Shown here piece after piece: positions 16,770 to 25,437 of a stretch of DNA of 64,000 bases. Under the pieces are notes generated by a model. That model searched no databases and was not told the DNA's origin. It was given only the letters and a program-made list of their open reading frames with translations. The stretch lies in NCBI GenBank assembly GCA_050950425.1, contig JBMNHO010000002.1, positions 868,001-932,000 of the forward strand. Direction: 5' to 3'. Both the position numbers and the translations under genes were made by a program. The stretch comes from RGIG529 sp050950425. GTDB taxonomy: Bacteria > Bacillota > Clostridia > Oscillospirales > Oscillospiraceae. Position 1 is the stretch's first letter. Each line of letters opens with the position of its first letter.

Positions 16770-17066
16770 CTACTCTCCTTCCGCAGTGAAGGCGGAAAGC
16801 GTTTGTTCAAACGCCTCTTTCGCCGCTTCCCATCGCTCTGTCGGAAAGCTAACCCGCAACAGGCTTCCTGCCAAATTTCCTTTGATCCGAACGCCGTCGT
16901 CCGTAGACAGCTTAAAGATCGGCCTGCGCAAATTCATTTTGTATGACACCTGCCCAAGCTTCTCCAGCTGATGCAGCAGCTGCTCATTCCGGCAAGAAAT
17001 CCGATATTCCCATGTTTTTGCGTCCGCAAAGCAATTGTCTGTCTTTTGTGCTTCAAATGTAATCAT
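16770..17066 (-). CDS. Small uncharacterised protein of the Mo-hydroxylase cluster
   Basis: A 98-residue soluble protein with no recognised motif. It begins MITFEAQKTDNCF and has only two cysteines (residues 12 and 25). Its start overlaps the cysteine desulfurase stop as ATGA, and it ends 3 bases before the radical SAM gene, so it is firmly part of the operon. The DUF3343 family of small carrier-like proteins often sits beside such desulfurases, but the resemblance here is not convincing. A carrier or adaptor role between desulfurase and radical SAM protein is a guess from position. Confidence 0.7.
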   Translation of the reverse strand: MITFEAQKTDNCFADAKTWEYRISCRNEQLLHQLEKLGQVSYKMNLRRPIFKLSTDDGVRIKGNLAGSLLRVSFPTERWEAAKEAFEQTLSAFTAEGE

Positions 17067-18211
17067 GCGAGCAGTTCCTCAACCGCCGTGACCAACGTGT
17101 CGATCTCTTCTTCTGTGGTAAAACGGGACAGGCTGACCCGAACGGTGCCTGCGGCGGCGGCTCCGATGTCCGGCAAAATTTTGGGAGCGCAATGCAGCCC
17201 CGTTCTGCAAATGATGTCGTAACTGTCAAAAAACACGTCGCCCACATCATCAGGGGTCCAGTCCGGCACGGAAAAAACGACCACCGGCGTCCGCTCTCCC
17301 CGCACATCTATCACTTGGGCGCCGGCCTTCCGCAGGCGGGCTGCCGTTTCTTCCGTCCGCATTTGTAGGGAGAGAGTGTCCATTGGATGTTCTTTGCCCC
17401 ATTGCAGCGCGGCGGCCAGCCCCGCAAAGGAATGCTCGTTTGGCGTTCCCGCTTCCAGACGAAGGGGCATCTCCCGGGGCATTTCCTCCTCGTCACTGTA
17501 AATCCCCGTCCCGCCGACATAGACAGGGTCCAGCGTCTCCCGCTGGGTAACGTAAAGCCCGCCGGTTCCCTGAGGACCCAGCAGATATTTGTGGCCTGTA
17601 AACGCCACGTAATCAACGTCCCAGGCCTCCGGCAGAACGGGGACAACCCCCAGGCTCTGGGCGGCGTCCAGAACCACCGTGGCGTTCCGCTCTTTTGCCA
17701 GCCGGGCCAGCGTCTGGGCGTCGTTGACAGCGCCTGTCACGTTGGAAGCATGGATAAACACCGCCATGCGGGGGCGATACCGCTCCAAATAGTCCCACCA
17801 GGTACTAGGATTGACACGGCCGTCCCGCTCCACCGGGACGAACACCGTGCGGATGATGCCTCGTTTTTCCATACGATATAACGGGCGCAGCACCGCGTTA
17901 TGCTCTGCCATAGTGGTCAAAACCACATCCCCCCGCCGGAACGGGAAGCCTTGGATGGCTTCGTTTAAAGCATGTGTGGCATTGGCACCCAACGAAATGC
18001 GGGAAGGATTGGTCACTTGCAGCAATTCAGCCAAATGGGACCTGCAGATCCACATGTCATCCTTTTCTTTCAGCCCGCCCCGGTTTGCGCTCCCCGGCAA
18101 AGACCGAATGGCCTCTGACACCGCATCCGCCACGCAAGACGGCTTCGGCCACGATGTGGCGGCATTGTTGAGGTAAATCATCTGATTTTCTTGTGTTTGA
18201 TTGGCTTTCAT
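17063..18211 (-). CDS. Aminotransferase class V / cysteine desulfurase-like enzyme
   Basis: A 382-residue PLP enzyme of the cysteine desulfurase (SufS/CsdB) group, which mobilises sulfur or selenium from cysteine or selenocysteine. It begins with IYLNNAATSWPKP, has DAAQSLG, the Schiff-base lysine in FTGHKYLLGPQG (Lys208), and CRTGLHCAP with Cys341 in the persulfide-forming position. The start ATG at 18211 follows GGGAGGGAG; an earlier in-frame ATG at 18241 lacks spacing. Within the cluster it could supply sulfur or selenium for the terminal ligand of the molybdenum hydroxylase, as NifS-like proteins do for related enzymes. That role is inferred. Confidence 0.88.
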   Translation of the reverse strand: MKANQTQENQMIYLNNAATSWPKPSCVADAVSEAIRSLPGSANRGGLKEKDDMWICRSHLAELLQVTNPSRISLGANATHALNEAIQGFPFRRGDVVLTTMAEHNAVLRPLYRMEKRGIIRTVFVPVERDGRVNPSTWWDYLERYRPRMAVFIHASNVTGAVNDAQTLARLAKERNATVVLDAAQSLGVVPVLPEAWDVDYVAFTGHKYLLGPQGTGGLYVTQRETLDPVYVGGTGIYSDEEEMPREMPLRLEAGTPNEHSFAGLAAALQWGKEHPMDTLSLQMRTEETAARLRKAGAQVIDVRGERTPVVVFSVPDWTPDDVGDVFFDSYDIICRTGLHCAPKILPDIGAAAAGTVRVSLSRFTTEEEIDTLVTAVEELLA

Positions 18212-18243
18212 TGTTCTCCCTCCCGGTATTTCGCCATGCAAGA

Positions 18244-18275
18244 CACAAAATGACCATTGAAATGGTCATTTTGTG
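18244..18275 (-). promoter_or_regulatory. Perfect hairpin between two cluster genes
   Basis: CACAAAATGACCATT (18244-18258) and AATGGTCATTTTGTG (18261-18275) form a near-perfect palindrome with a tiny loop. There is no U-tract. It lies in the only long gap (96 bases) in the middle of the operon, so it may be an mRNA processing or stability element, or an operator. Confidence 0.5.
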
Positions 18276-18307
18276 CGGGTGGCAGCATTCCCCCAGCCAG
18301 AGGCGGG

Positions 18308-18724
18308 TTATTCCGCCAAAAGCTCCATCACCTTTTCATATGTTCGTTCCACAATTTTGGGGCAACGAGTCATTTTATGGCTGGGGTTTCCGTCCAGTAT
18401 CGTCGCGCACATCGTGTCGCCGTACTCCGAACCCACTTCTTCTTCAAACCAGCGCACCAGCTTTGTAATTTTTTCGTTGGCGTGCTCGTCTTCCATCTCA
18501 TCGTCCTCGCCTTTGCATAAGTAGTACCCCAGCAGGCAGGCGCCCCCTGTCAGCGCGCCGCAGACCCCGCCGGAAAAACCCATGCCGCCGCATAAGCCGC
18601 CCATGGCGCGGATCAAGTCCGGGTTTTCCTTCTCTTCGTCTTCTAAGGCAAGCTTCAACAATATTTGGCTGCAAAAATACCCTTTTCGGGACATTTCCAG
18701 CATACGGTCGAATAGTTCATCCAT
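18308..18724 (-). CDS. C-GCAxxG-C-C family protein (DVU_1555-type)
   Basis: A 138-residue cysteine-rich protein. The family is named after its pattern: Cys at FCSQ (residue 18), then GGLCGGMGFSGGVCGALTGG with two spaced cysteines, then later cysteines at CKGE, MCATIL and TRCPK. Such proteins are thought to bind an Fe-S cluster or act in redox relay, and they recur beside molybdenum hydroxylases (DVU_1555). ATG 18724 overlaps the upstream methyltransferase stop by 8 bases. An upstream in-frame start at 18781 would lie deep in that gene and was not chosen. Confidence 0.85.
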   Translation of the reverse strand: MDELFDRMLEMSRKGYFCSQILLKLALEDEEKENPDLIRAMGGLCGGMGFSGGVCGALTGGACLLGYYLCKGEDDEMEDEHANEKITKLVRWFEEEVGSEYGDTMCATILDGNPSHKMTRCPKIVERTYEKVMELLAE

Positions 18725-19292
18725 GGCGTTCTTTCCTTCCATACAGTAAAAAGTATCCAACGTTTTTTCGGCCGGCCGCAATGCGCTTCCAGTGTTCCGG
18801 CAAACAGCCCCGTTCCCAGATCATCTGAAGGAAAAACGCCTGCGCTTCTTCTGACGCATCCTCCATCAAAATCTCGTCAAAGCCCGCCTGATCCGCCATC
18901 CGCGCCCACAGCTCCCCTTGCGCTCCGTCTGTTTCCGAGAAAAACACATCGGAAGCAAACAGCCGGCCCCCGGGTTTTAACACCCGATGGATGTTTTGGA
19001 GCGCTTTGGGCGCGTCCCCGCTTGCCGAAAGGCTGCACTCCGCGACAACCGCGTCAAACGCGTGTTCCGGAAACGTCAAGCTTAGCATATCCCCCTTTTG
19101 TACATGGGGAACGTCATGCGGCGCCTCTTTGTCAATCCCAGTTGCCACATGACCCAAGCCACGCAAATACAAAACCGTTTGCCCGTTCCCGCAGCCCAGC
19201 TCCAGAATGTGCGATTTCTCCGGCAAATGACCAAGCTGCAGCAGGCGCTTTGTCATCTGCCGGCCGCCTGGGTGCAAGCACCCCTCCGTCAT
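18717..19292 (-). CDS. DVU_1556-type SAM-dependent methyltransferase
   Basis: A 191-residue class I methyltransferase. Motif I is HILELGCGNGQTVLYL (about residues 28-43), followed by GIDKEAP, the DAVVAECSLSASGD segment and RVLKPGGRLFASDV. A substrate cannot be assigned. It belongs to the set seen beside Mop-type hydroxylases (DVU_1556). The start at 19292 overlaps the previous stop as ATGA, which argues for tight translational coupling; an in-frame extension to 19376 would overlap the previous gene by almost its whole length and is unlikely. Confidence 0.88.
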   Translation of the reverse strand: MTEGCLHPGGRQMTKRLLQLGHLPEKSHILELGCGNGQTVLYLRGLGHVATGIDKEAPHDVPHVQKGDMLSLTFPEHAFDAVVAECSLSASGDAPKALQNIHRVLKPGGRLFASDVFFSETDGAQGELWARMADQAGFDEILMEDASEEAQAFFLQMIWERGCLPEHWKRIAAGRKNVGYFLLYGRKERHG

Positions 19293-19519
19293 TTGTCTTC
19301 CAGCGCTTTCTCCACATGGAGCACCCGGCCCAAAGCCAACTCCTCTGAAATCAGGACTTGGCCGCAGACAGGACATGCCGGCAGCTCCACCGGGAAGCCG
19401 GCGTGCAGGTACAGCAGCTGCACCGGCGTTTTAACCAGCGGCACCTTGCATTTTTGGCATACATACCGCCCCTTGGGATCGACAGATCCGTAAAATTGAT
19501 CCCTCGTTTCTTTTGACAC
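19289..19519 (-). CDS. DVU_1557-type zinc-ribbon/redox protein
   Basis: A 76-residue protein with two CxxC pairs (VCQKCK near residue 20 and ACPVCG near residue 49), a zinc-ribbon or rubredoxin-like arrangement. The start at 19519 has GAAAGGAGAGG upstream. It is followed without a gap by the methyltransferase (ATGA overlap) and preceded by the large oxidoreductase 57 bases away. It matches the small redox protein family of the DVU_1557 type. Whether the ligand is zinc or iron cannot be decided from sequence. Confidence 0.82.
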   Translation of the reverse strand: MSKETRDQFYGSVDPKGRYVCQKCKVPLVKTPVQLLYLHAGFPVELPACPVCGQVLISEELALGRVLHVEKALEDK

Positions 19520-19576
19520 GAACGAATCCTCTCCTTTCTGATCTTTGCTGCTTATCTATCCGGCTCTTTGGGGCCG

Positions 19577-21847
19577 TCAAAGCTCCTGAGCAAGCATACG
19601 GTAAGAGTATGCGTTTTCCAGTACATACCCTTCTTCTGTTTTCGTGAAAACGGCCCAGAACGTCACGTTGCCAATGCGGTGACTGGCCATTAAATACCCC
19701 GTCTCTACGTCTAAAATAAAGCTGTTGTCCTCTTCCGCCTTTTGGAACAGCTGGATCAGATCGCTCTCCAGAATCATGCGATCCTCCATCGTTGCTTGCA
19801 CCTTGTCCGGAATGATCAGTTTAAAGTTTGGTTCTGCCACCACGACTTCCTCCTTCCACAGCTCTTCTAGCATTGCGGCACGTACGGAAAGACGATTTTT
19901 CCGCCGCAGACTGAATCCGGTCGAGCCCGAGTCATGCTCTCCGTACAGCAACTCCAACACATGCACCGTGGGCCGCTCCGTCCCGGCAAGCCGGTCTCTG
20001 CAGTTGGCGCAGTACGTGAGGCTTCGATGCTCACAGCGGTTCGCCGCGAAGGCTGCCATTTCCGCCCCGATTTCCCGGTTGGCAAAGGCAGTCAGCCCGC
20101 CGAACCCGCAGCACGGCGTTTCGTTGCCGCTAAATTTTGGCTCTTCCACTTCATATCCCATGCGGGACGCCAGTTCCCGCACGCAATCTTGAACGTCCTG
20201 ATGGTTTCTGGCGCCGCAGGAATCGTGGATAGACAAGACGCCCTCGCCCTTTTGTGCCGTTTCCGGTAGCCCGATGTTGCAAAGCACCTGCCAGATGCCA
20301 GTGACGGGAATCTCCGTAAACGTTTGAAATATATGATAGCACGTGGGACAGGCTGTAATAAACTCCGGTTTACCCAGCTCTTCCCATGCCGTTGTAATCT
20401 TCTTTAGTTGTTCCTGGAACAATTCGATGCGCTGGGCCCATTCTCCGATGGCGCCGCAGCACCCCAAAATAAGCCCCACTCCGCCCTCTAACCGGCTGGC
20501 CAGATCTTCATATGCCGCCCGCAGGGAATCAGGCGCTGTGGCGGCCAGCTGGCAACCTGGGAAAAACACATATTTGCTTTCCGCATGCCCCGGCTGATGC
20601 CGCACAGTGAAAAACTCCTCGCTGTTGGAAAACTGCATGTCCAAAAGCGCGAATTCATGGGCAGACGGCGGCATTTTCTCGTCCTCCAGCATGATACGGC
20701 GGCTGCATTCCGTTACCTCTTTCATATCGCAGTCGTAGGGGCAAATGGCCTTGCATTGCCCGCATTCCGCACAGGAATTGATGACAATATTATGCATGCG
20801 GTTGGCCAGCGTAAAGTTTAGCGTGTTATGAAATTCTTTGATGAACACCTTGGGGTATTTATTATAGTGCTGCATAAACGCGCACCCTTTCACACACTCC
20901 AGGCATTGACAATTGATGCATCGGGAGGCCTCTGCTATGGCCTCCTCTTCTGTATATTCTTTTCCTGCCGGCTCGACTCTCGGCCGCGGCTCGATTCCTT
21001 CTACATTGGTATACAACTTCGTAGGCAGCGGCCCTTCAGATTCCCGTCCGCTGTCCATGTTGACGCCTTGCATAAAACGATCCATGGAAATCGCCGCTTG
21101 CTTCGCCCGGAAGGCCTCCCCCAGAAAAGAGGGGCGCAGCGCTTCTTCCCCGCTGCAGAACACCTTGGGTGTTTCCGATTGTCTCAGCTTCGGGTCAGAT
21201 TTTATAATCTCTCCCTGCTCCGCCAATACACGGTATTGGTCGTCTGTGATAAAAATAGTGTGGTAGTCTTCGTTGTCCAAATACAGCTTCGGATCCAGCT
21301 GTTCGGGGCTCACCCGTTCGAACACCACAGGAAGCTTTTGAATGGAAGCAAGGTCCCCGTCAATCGCCTCTTGGGGCAACACATCGGGGATCAGCGGCTC
21401 CAAGCTGCCGGCAGGTGTTTCGCTGCTGTACAGCACATGTATCCGAAATCCCTTTTGGGCCAATTCCACCGCAGCCATAAAGCAGCCAAGCCCGCCGCCC
21501 AACACCAGCACTTGCTGGGTTCGCTTCGGCAGGAACACTCTCTTCTTGGTCGCCGCGCCAAACCGCATACATGCATCGGCAATTTGGTGGGTTTGAATCG
21601 GATCTCCGATTTCTCCATATTTGCAGGCATCCCGACAAGGAGCTTCGCAAAGCCGAGCCATCATGCGCGGCAAACTAAGCCCCTGTTCCAAAAGTGCACG
21701 ACCTTTTTTGAAATCACCAGCGGCGGCAGCCCCACACACACCGCGCAGATCCACATGGAAGGGACAGCTTGCATTACAAAGAGGCGGATCTTCCTGGGTG
21801 CAAAGTTCTCCCAGCTCCAATATCCTTGCCTGATCATCGCTTCTCAC
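19577..21847 (-). CDS. Pyridine-nucleotide-disulfide oxidoreductase/dicluster-binding protein (DVU_1558-type)
   Basis: A 756-residue multi-domain electron-transfer protein. The N-terminus carries cysteines of the GltD/dihydropyrimidine-dehydrogenase type Fe-S domain (CNASCP, CEAPCRDACKYG). A Rossmann motif VLVLGGGLG follows near residue 115. Two [4Fe-4S] groups lie mid-protein (CINCQCLECVKGC and CAECGQCKAICPYDC). The C-terminal half has HdrD/GlpC-like CCG segments (CPTCYH, SCGARN, ETPCCGFGG, YCANCRD). It probably carries electrons from the molybdenum hydroxylase. GTG 21847 is the preferred start, with GGAG 8 bases upstream; GTG 21856 abuts that motif. Confidence 0.88.
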   Translation of the reverse strand: MRSDDQARILELGELCTQEDPPLCNASCPFHVDLRGVCGAAAAGDFKKGRALLEQGLSLPRMMARLCEAPCRDACKYGEIGDPIQTHQIADACMRFGAATKKRVFLPKRTQQVLVLGGGLGCFMAAVELAQKGFRIHVLYSSETPAGSLEPLIPDVLPQEAIDGDLASIQKLPVVFERVSPEQLDPKLYLDNEDYHTIFITDDQYRVLAEQGEIIKSDPKLRQSETPKVFCSGEEALRPSFLGEAFRAKQAAISMDRFMQGVNMDSGRESEGPLPTKLYTNVEGIEPRPRVEPAGKEYTEEEAIAEASRCINCQCLECVKGCAFMQHYNKYPKVFIKEFHNTLNFTLANRMHNIVINSCAECGQCKAICPYDCDMKEVTECSRRIMLEDEKMPPSAHEFALLDMQFSNSEEFFTVRHQPGHAESKYVFFPGCQLAATAPDSLRAAYEDLASRLEGGVGLILGCCGAIGEWAQRIELFQEQLKKITTAWEELGKPEFITACPTCYHIFQTFTEIPVTGIWQVLCNIGLPETAQKGEGVLSIHDSCGARNHQDVQDCVRELASRMGYEVEEPKFSGNETPCCGFGGLTAFANREIGAEMAAFAANRCEHRSLTYCANCRDRLAGTERPTVHVLELLYGEHDSGSTGFSLRRKNRLSVRAAMLEELWKEEVVVAEPNFKLIIPDKVQATMEDRMILESDLIQLFQKAEEDNSFILDVETGYLMASHRIGNVTFWAVFTKTEEGYVLENAYSYRMLAQEL

Positions 21848-22038
21848 TCTGCTCACTCCTCTGTCAAAAATTGTACTGTCTTATTTTTATATTATGTTCA
21901 TATTGTGATGATCATATAACAACAGGTAAACACCCCATGGTTACATATCCTCCAATAAAAATAATATCTAACAGATCGATATTTGTCAATATATCTATGG
22001 GCAATTTCCAATCATATCCGTTTGGTTTTCAATGGATG

Positions 22039-22073
22039 GACATAGTGCCTCCCCAAAGGGGAGGCACTATGTC
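22039..22073 (-). terminator. Long perfect hairpin after the mop gene
   Basis: GACATAGTGCCTCCCC (22039-22054), loop AAA, and its complement (22058-22073). It lies 34 bases beyond the mop stop. No U-tract follows on the minus strand; it may stabilise the mop mRNA or act as a partial stop that lowers expression of downstream genes. Confidence 0.6.
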
Positions 22074-22107
22074 AAAGCGTATTACACGAATTTTAATAAT
22101 AAAATTC

Positions 22108-24844
22108 TTATTTCTTCGGCTCTGCCAGTGCAGCCAGAACCTTCTCAGGCAGAGCAGGAACTTCTGTCACACGAGCGCCGCAAGCATTGTAGATAGCGTT
22201 CAGGATTGCCGGGTGAGGAGCAGTCAGAGGACCTTCGCCCAGTCCGGAAGCGCCAAGCGGGCTTTCCTTACGCGGAGTCTCCAGATACATAATTTCGAAA
22301 TCATCGGGAGTATCCAGAATGTCAGGAATACCGCAGGCACGATAGGTGGTGTGCTTGTTGAGGTCCTCGAAGTCCTCGGTCAGTGCAAGGCCGATACCCT
22401 GTACAATACCGCCGTAGATCTGGCCGTCGGTGACCAGCTTGTTGGTGATGGTACCGCAGTCGCAAACGGTGGTGAATTTCTCAACCTTAACTTTACCGGT
22501 CTTCACGTTAACGGAAACAACCGGTACAAACACTTCCCAAACATAGGTCGGGGTCGGGTTACCCTTACCAACATGCGCTTCAACAGCCTTGGTGAAGGAA
22601 GCAGTGTAGGTGCCGTCATAACGGGTGGGCTTGCCAGCTGCAACCATTTCATCATAGGTCATGAAGGTGCCGTCGCCCTTATCCATCGCCTTCAGCAGAG
22701 CTGCGGATGCAATGGAGATCGCGTTGCCGATCATGATGTTGGAGCGGCTGCCGCCGGAAGGACCGCCGTTGGGGCAGTGAGCGGTATCGTTGAGGTCCAG
22801 CTTGATCTGCTCCGGCTTAATGCCGGTGGGACGCAGAATTTCGTGTGCGAAGGTCACACAAGCAATGTCAGCGCCCTGGCCGTGATCCTGCCATGTGGTC
22901 AGAACGGTAACACTGTTGTCGGAATTGAGCTCAACAGCAGCGGAAGAAGAGTCGCCGCCGTCCAGGCCGCAGCCGTAGCAGCCGTGAGCGATGCCAACGC
23001 CCCACTTGACTTCGTCAGTGGAATTGGCAGCAGCCAGCTTTTTGCCTTCTTCATATGCCGGGCGGATCATGTCATACATCTGCGGCAGGACGTAAACGTC
23101 AGGCTCACAGCTGGTGGACATGGTGTCGCCGGGCTGCATCAGGTTCTTATAACGGAATTCAAACGGATCCATGCCGATTTCAGCAGCCAGCATGTCAACA
23201 GCGGTTTCGCCGCCCATATAAGCCTGCGGGGAACCGTATGCACGGAATGCAGCGCCGTATGCATGGTTGGTTGCAACCAGATCTACTTCGAAGTGCAGGT
23301 TAGGAATGTTGTAGCCAACGCCGGTGAACTGGGTGACACGCATGATGAGCAGGTCGCCGAACTCGGAGTACGGGCCGTGGTCCAGAACACCGTGCAGCTT
23401 CCATGGCGGTCATCTTGCCGTCCTCGTCGCAGGCAACGGTAACGTCATAGTAGATCGGGGAACGCTTACCGGTGTAAGTGATGCCCTGCTTCATGTCAAA
23501 CGCCAAAACAACAGGTCTCTTGGTGACCATGGTACCAACAGCCAGAAGGGCTTCGTTGGACGGGCTGAACTTGTACCCGAAGGTAGCGCCGGCGTTGCCC
23601 TGAATCAGACGGAGCTGCTCGGGCTGCAGGCCAAGGCCTTCCACGATCATGGCATGGTGCAGGTAAATGCCGATGGACTTAGAATGAACAGTGACTCTGC
23701 CTTCTTCGTCATAGTAAGCCAGACCAACGTCGGGCTCCAAAACCAAGTGGGGCTGACGGGAGCAGAACGTCTGAGCCGTAATCTTATGAGCGGCTTTTTC
23801 AATCATGGGAGCGGGATCGTCGCCCTTAAACAGCTTACTGGTGAAGTAATGGTTGGGCATTCCTTCGTGGATTTCCATGGCATCGGGAGCAATGGCAGCA
23901 GGGCCGCTCATGTATGCCGGCAGAACTTCCAGGTCAACCTTTACCTTTGCAGCAGCAGCTCTCGCGTTTGCTTCTGTGTCAGCGGCGACAATCGCGATGG
24001 CGTCACCATACTGGAACACTTTCTTGTCGCACAGGATGGGTCTTTCCCAACCGTCGTCAAGGCTTTCCGGCGCGGTGGTCAAACCGTTGATGCGGTTTTT
24101 CCCGGGGACGTCCTTGTGGGTGATTACTTTGAAAACGCCGGGCATTTTTTCTGCTTCGGATGTGTCAATGCCCTTGATGTTGGCGTGGGAAACTTCAGCC
24201 TGGGTCAGTGCGAGCCACAGAGTGCCTTCCGGCATTCTCAGCGCAACGTCGCCCATGAACTCCCATTCGCCGGTTACTTTTGCTACGCCGGAGGGACGAG
24301 CATACTCGGTGCCATAGATTTTGCCGTCTGCGCCGGGCTTGAAGATGAGATCTTCTTTGGTTTTTTCGCCGCGGACAACTTCAGCAGCAGCCATAACAGC
24401 GTCTACCAAAGGCTTGTAGCCTGTGCAGCGGCAAAGGTTACGGTTTTTGTTGAACCAGTTTCTGACGTCTTCTCTGGTGGGGTTCTGGTTCTGATCAAGC
24501 AGGGCCTTCGCGGACATGATGAATCCCGGAGAGCAGAAGCCGCACTGTGCGCAGCCATAAGCAATCCATGCAGCCTGAACAGGATGCAAATCACTGGGTG
24601 TGCCAATGCCTTCAACGGTTTCGATCTGTGCACGGTCTTCAATTCTGCCCATTTTGGTGATACAAGCACGAACAACTTTACCGTCTACGATAACGTTACA
24701 TGCACCACACTGGCCAACGCCGCAGCCAATTTTGCAGCCTGTCAAAAGGAGTTGTTTCCGCAGTACGTCCGCCAAGGTGACGTCGTTGCTGTCCAACAGC
24801 AGGTCTTGTAGAATGCCGTTAACAAACACTCTTCTTTTAATCAT
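22108..24844 (-). CDS. mop: Mop-type aldehyde oxidoreductase (molybdenum hydroxylase), frameshifted
   Basis: Homologue of the 907-residue Desulfovibrio gigas aldehyde oxidoreductase. The first part (24844 down to about 23394) has the plant-type [2Fe-2S] ligands Cys41, 46, 49, 61 and the second cluster Cys101, 104, 138, 140, then the molybdenum domain. The second part (ending 22108) continues with CGTI, GGIVQGIGLAL and GASGLGEGPLTAPHPAI, which holds the catalytic Glu. The reading frame breaks near 23394. The full span is 2737 bases, one more than 912 codons. Removing one G restores MEADGVLDHGPYSEFG, which aligns with the D. gigas protein. It is either an inactivating mutation or a sequence error. 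Codon use is strongly biased, as in highly expressed genes. First gene of the cluster. Confidence 0.92.
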
Positions 24845-24892
24845 GTAGTTTTTCCCCTTTTCCTTTTTTATTTATTTCACAGCATATTTGCT

Positions 24893-24921
24893 TTGAAATT
24901 TCCTTGTTTTTGGTGTATACT
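24893..24921 (+). promoter_or_regulatory. Sigma-A promoter divergent from mop
   Basis: TTGAAA (24893-24898), a 17-base spacer and TATACT (24916-24921), about 80 bases before the small gene at 25000. The mop promoter must lie in the same 155-base gap but was not clearly seen. Confidence 0.6.
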
Positions 24922-24999
24922 ACCTACTATGCGGATTGCGCGTTGCAAATTAGCACACGTTGCGCCCACAAAATCATCAACCGTACGGAGGAATTATCT

Positions 25000-25398
25000 A
25001 TGGAAAAGAAATCATTTGCAACCCATGTGATGGAAGAAGCCGAAACAAAAGGCATTTTGAAAAGCAAGGTGCTTACGCTGATGCTTCGGGAAGAGCTGAT
25101 CGCCGCGCTGGACGAAAAAATCAACTCCTTTTCCCTTGCGGCAGAGCCTTCTTCCATCCACACCCAGGAAGCCATTCTGGAGATCAGAGACACGGCCACC
25201 GGCTGCATCTTCCGCCGCCAGCTTCCTTTGGAAGTGGAGGAAAATGCCACTGCCCTTCGTCTGAAAGGCGAAAACGCTTCCAATCAGAACACTGAAATCA
25301 TTTTCTACTCCCACGGCGGAGCAGACCGCTTGGGTATGCTGATGGGACAAGGCCCCGATGAGGACCCCTGCGGCGGCCATACCGACCACGAGCATTGA
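25000..25398 (+). CDS. Hypothetical protein divergent from mop, His-rich C-terminus
   Basis: A 132-residue soluble protein that I do not recognise. The N-terminal half is helical and charged (KKSFATHVMEEAETKGILKS), the middle has alternating acidic and hydrophobic residues, and the tail DPCGGHTDHEH is rich in possible metal ligands. ATG 25000 follows ACGGAGGAAT; a longer in-frame reading to 24904 overlaps the promoter. It is transcribed away from mop across a 155-base gap, which suggests a link to the molybdenum cluster, such as a regulator or metal-binding accessory. That link is inferred. Confidence 0.7.
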   Translation: MEKKSFATHVMEEAETKGILKSKVLTLMLREELIAALDEKINSFSLAAEPSSIHTQEAILEIRDTATGCIFRRQLPLEVEENATALRLKGENASNQNTEIIFYSHGGADRLGMLMGQGPDEDPCGGHTDHEH

Positions 25399-25409
25399 CT
25401 CGCCACTTC

Positions 25410-25437
25410 ACCCCGTTTCTGACGAAACGGGGTAAAA
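25410..25437 (+). terminator. Hairpin after the His-tailed protein
   Basis: ACCCCGTTTC (25410-25419) pairs with GAAACGGGGT (25424-25433) across a 4-base loop. The following bases are A-rich, not T-rich, so the call is moderate. Confidence 0.5.

Noticed and set aside
20828..21919. 363-residue plus-strand frame opposite the large oxidoreductase
   Set aside because: No ribosome binding site or domain; the opposite strand has all expected Fe-S motifs.
21769..24811. Long plus-strand frames of about 500 residues opposite mop
   Set aside because: The minus strand aligns to the Mop family throughout; these are antisense frames arising from strongly biased codon use.
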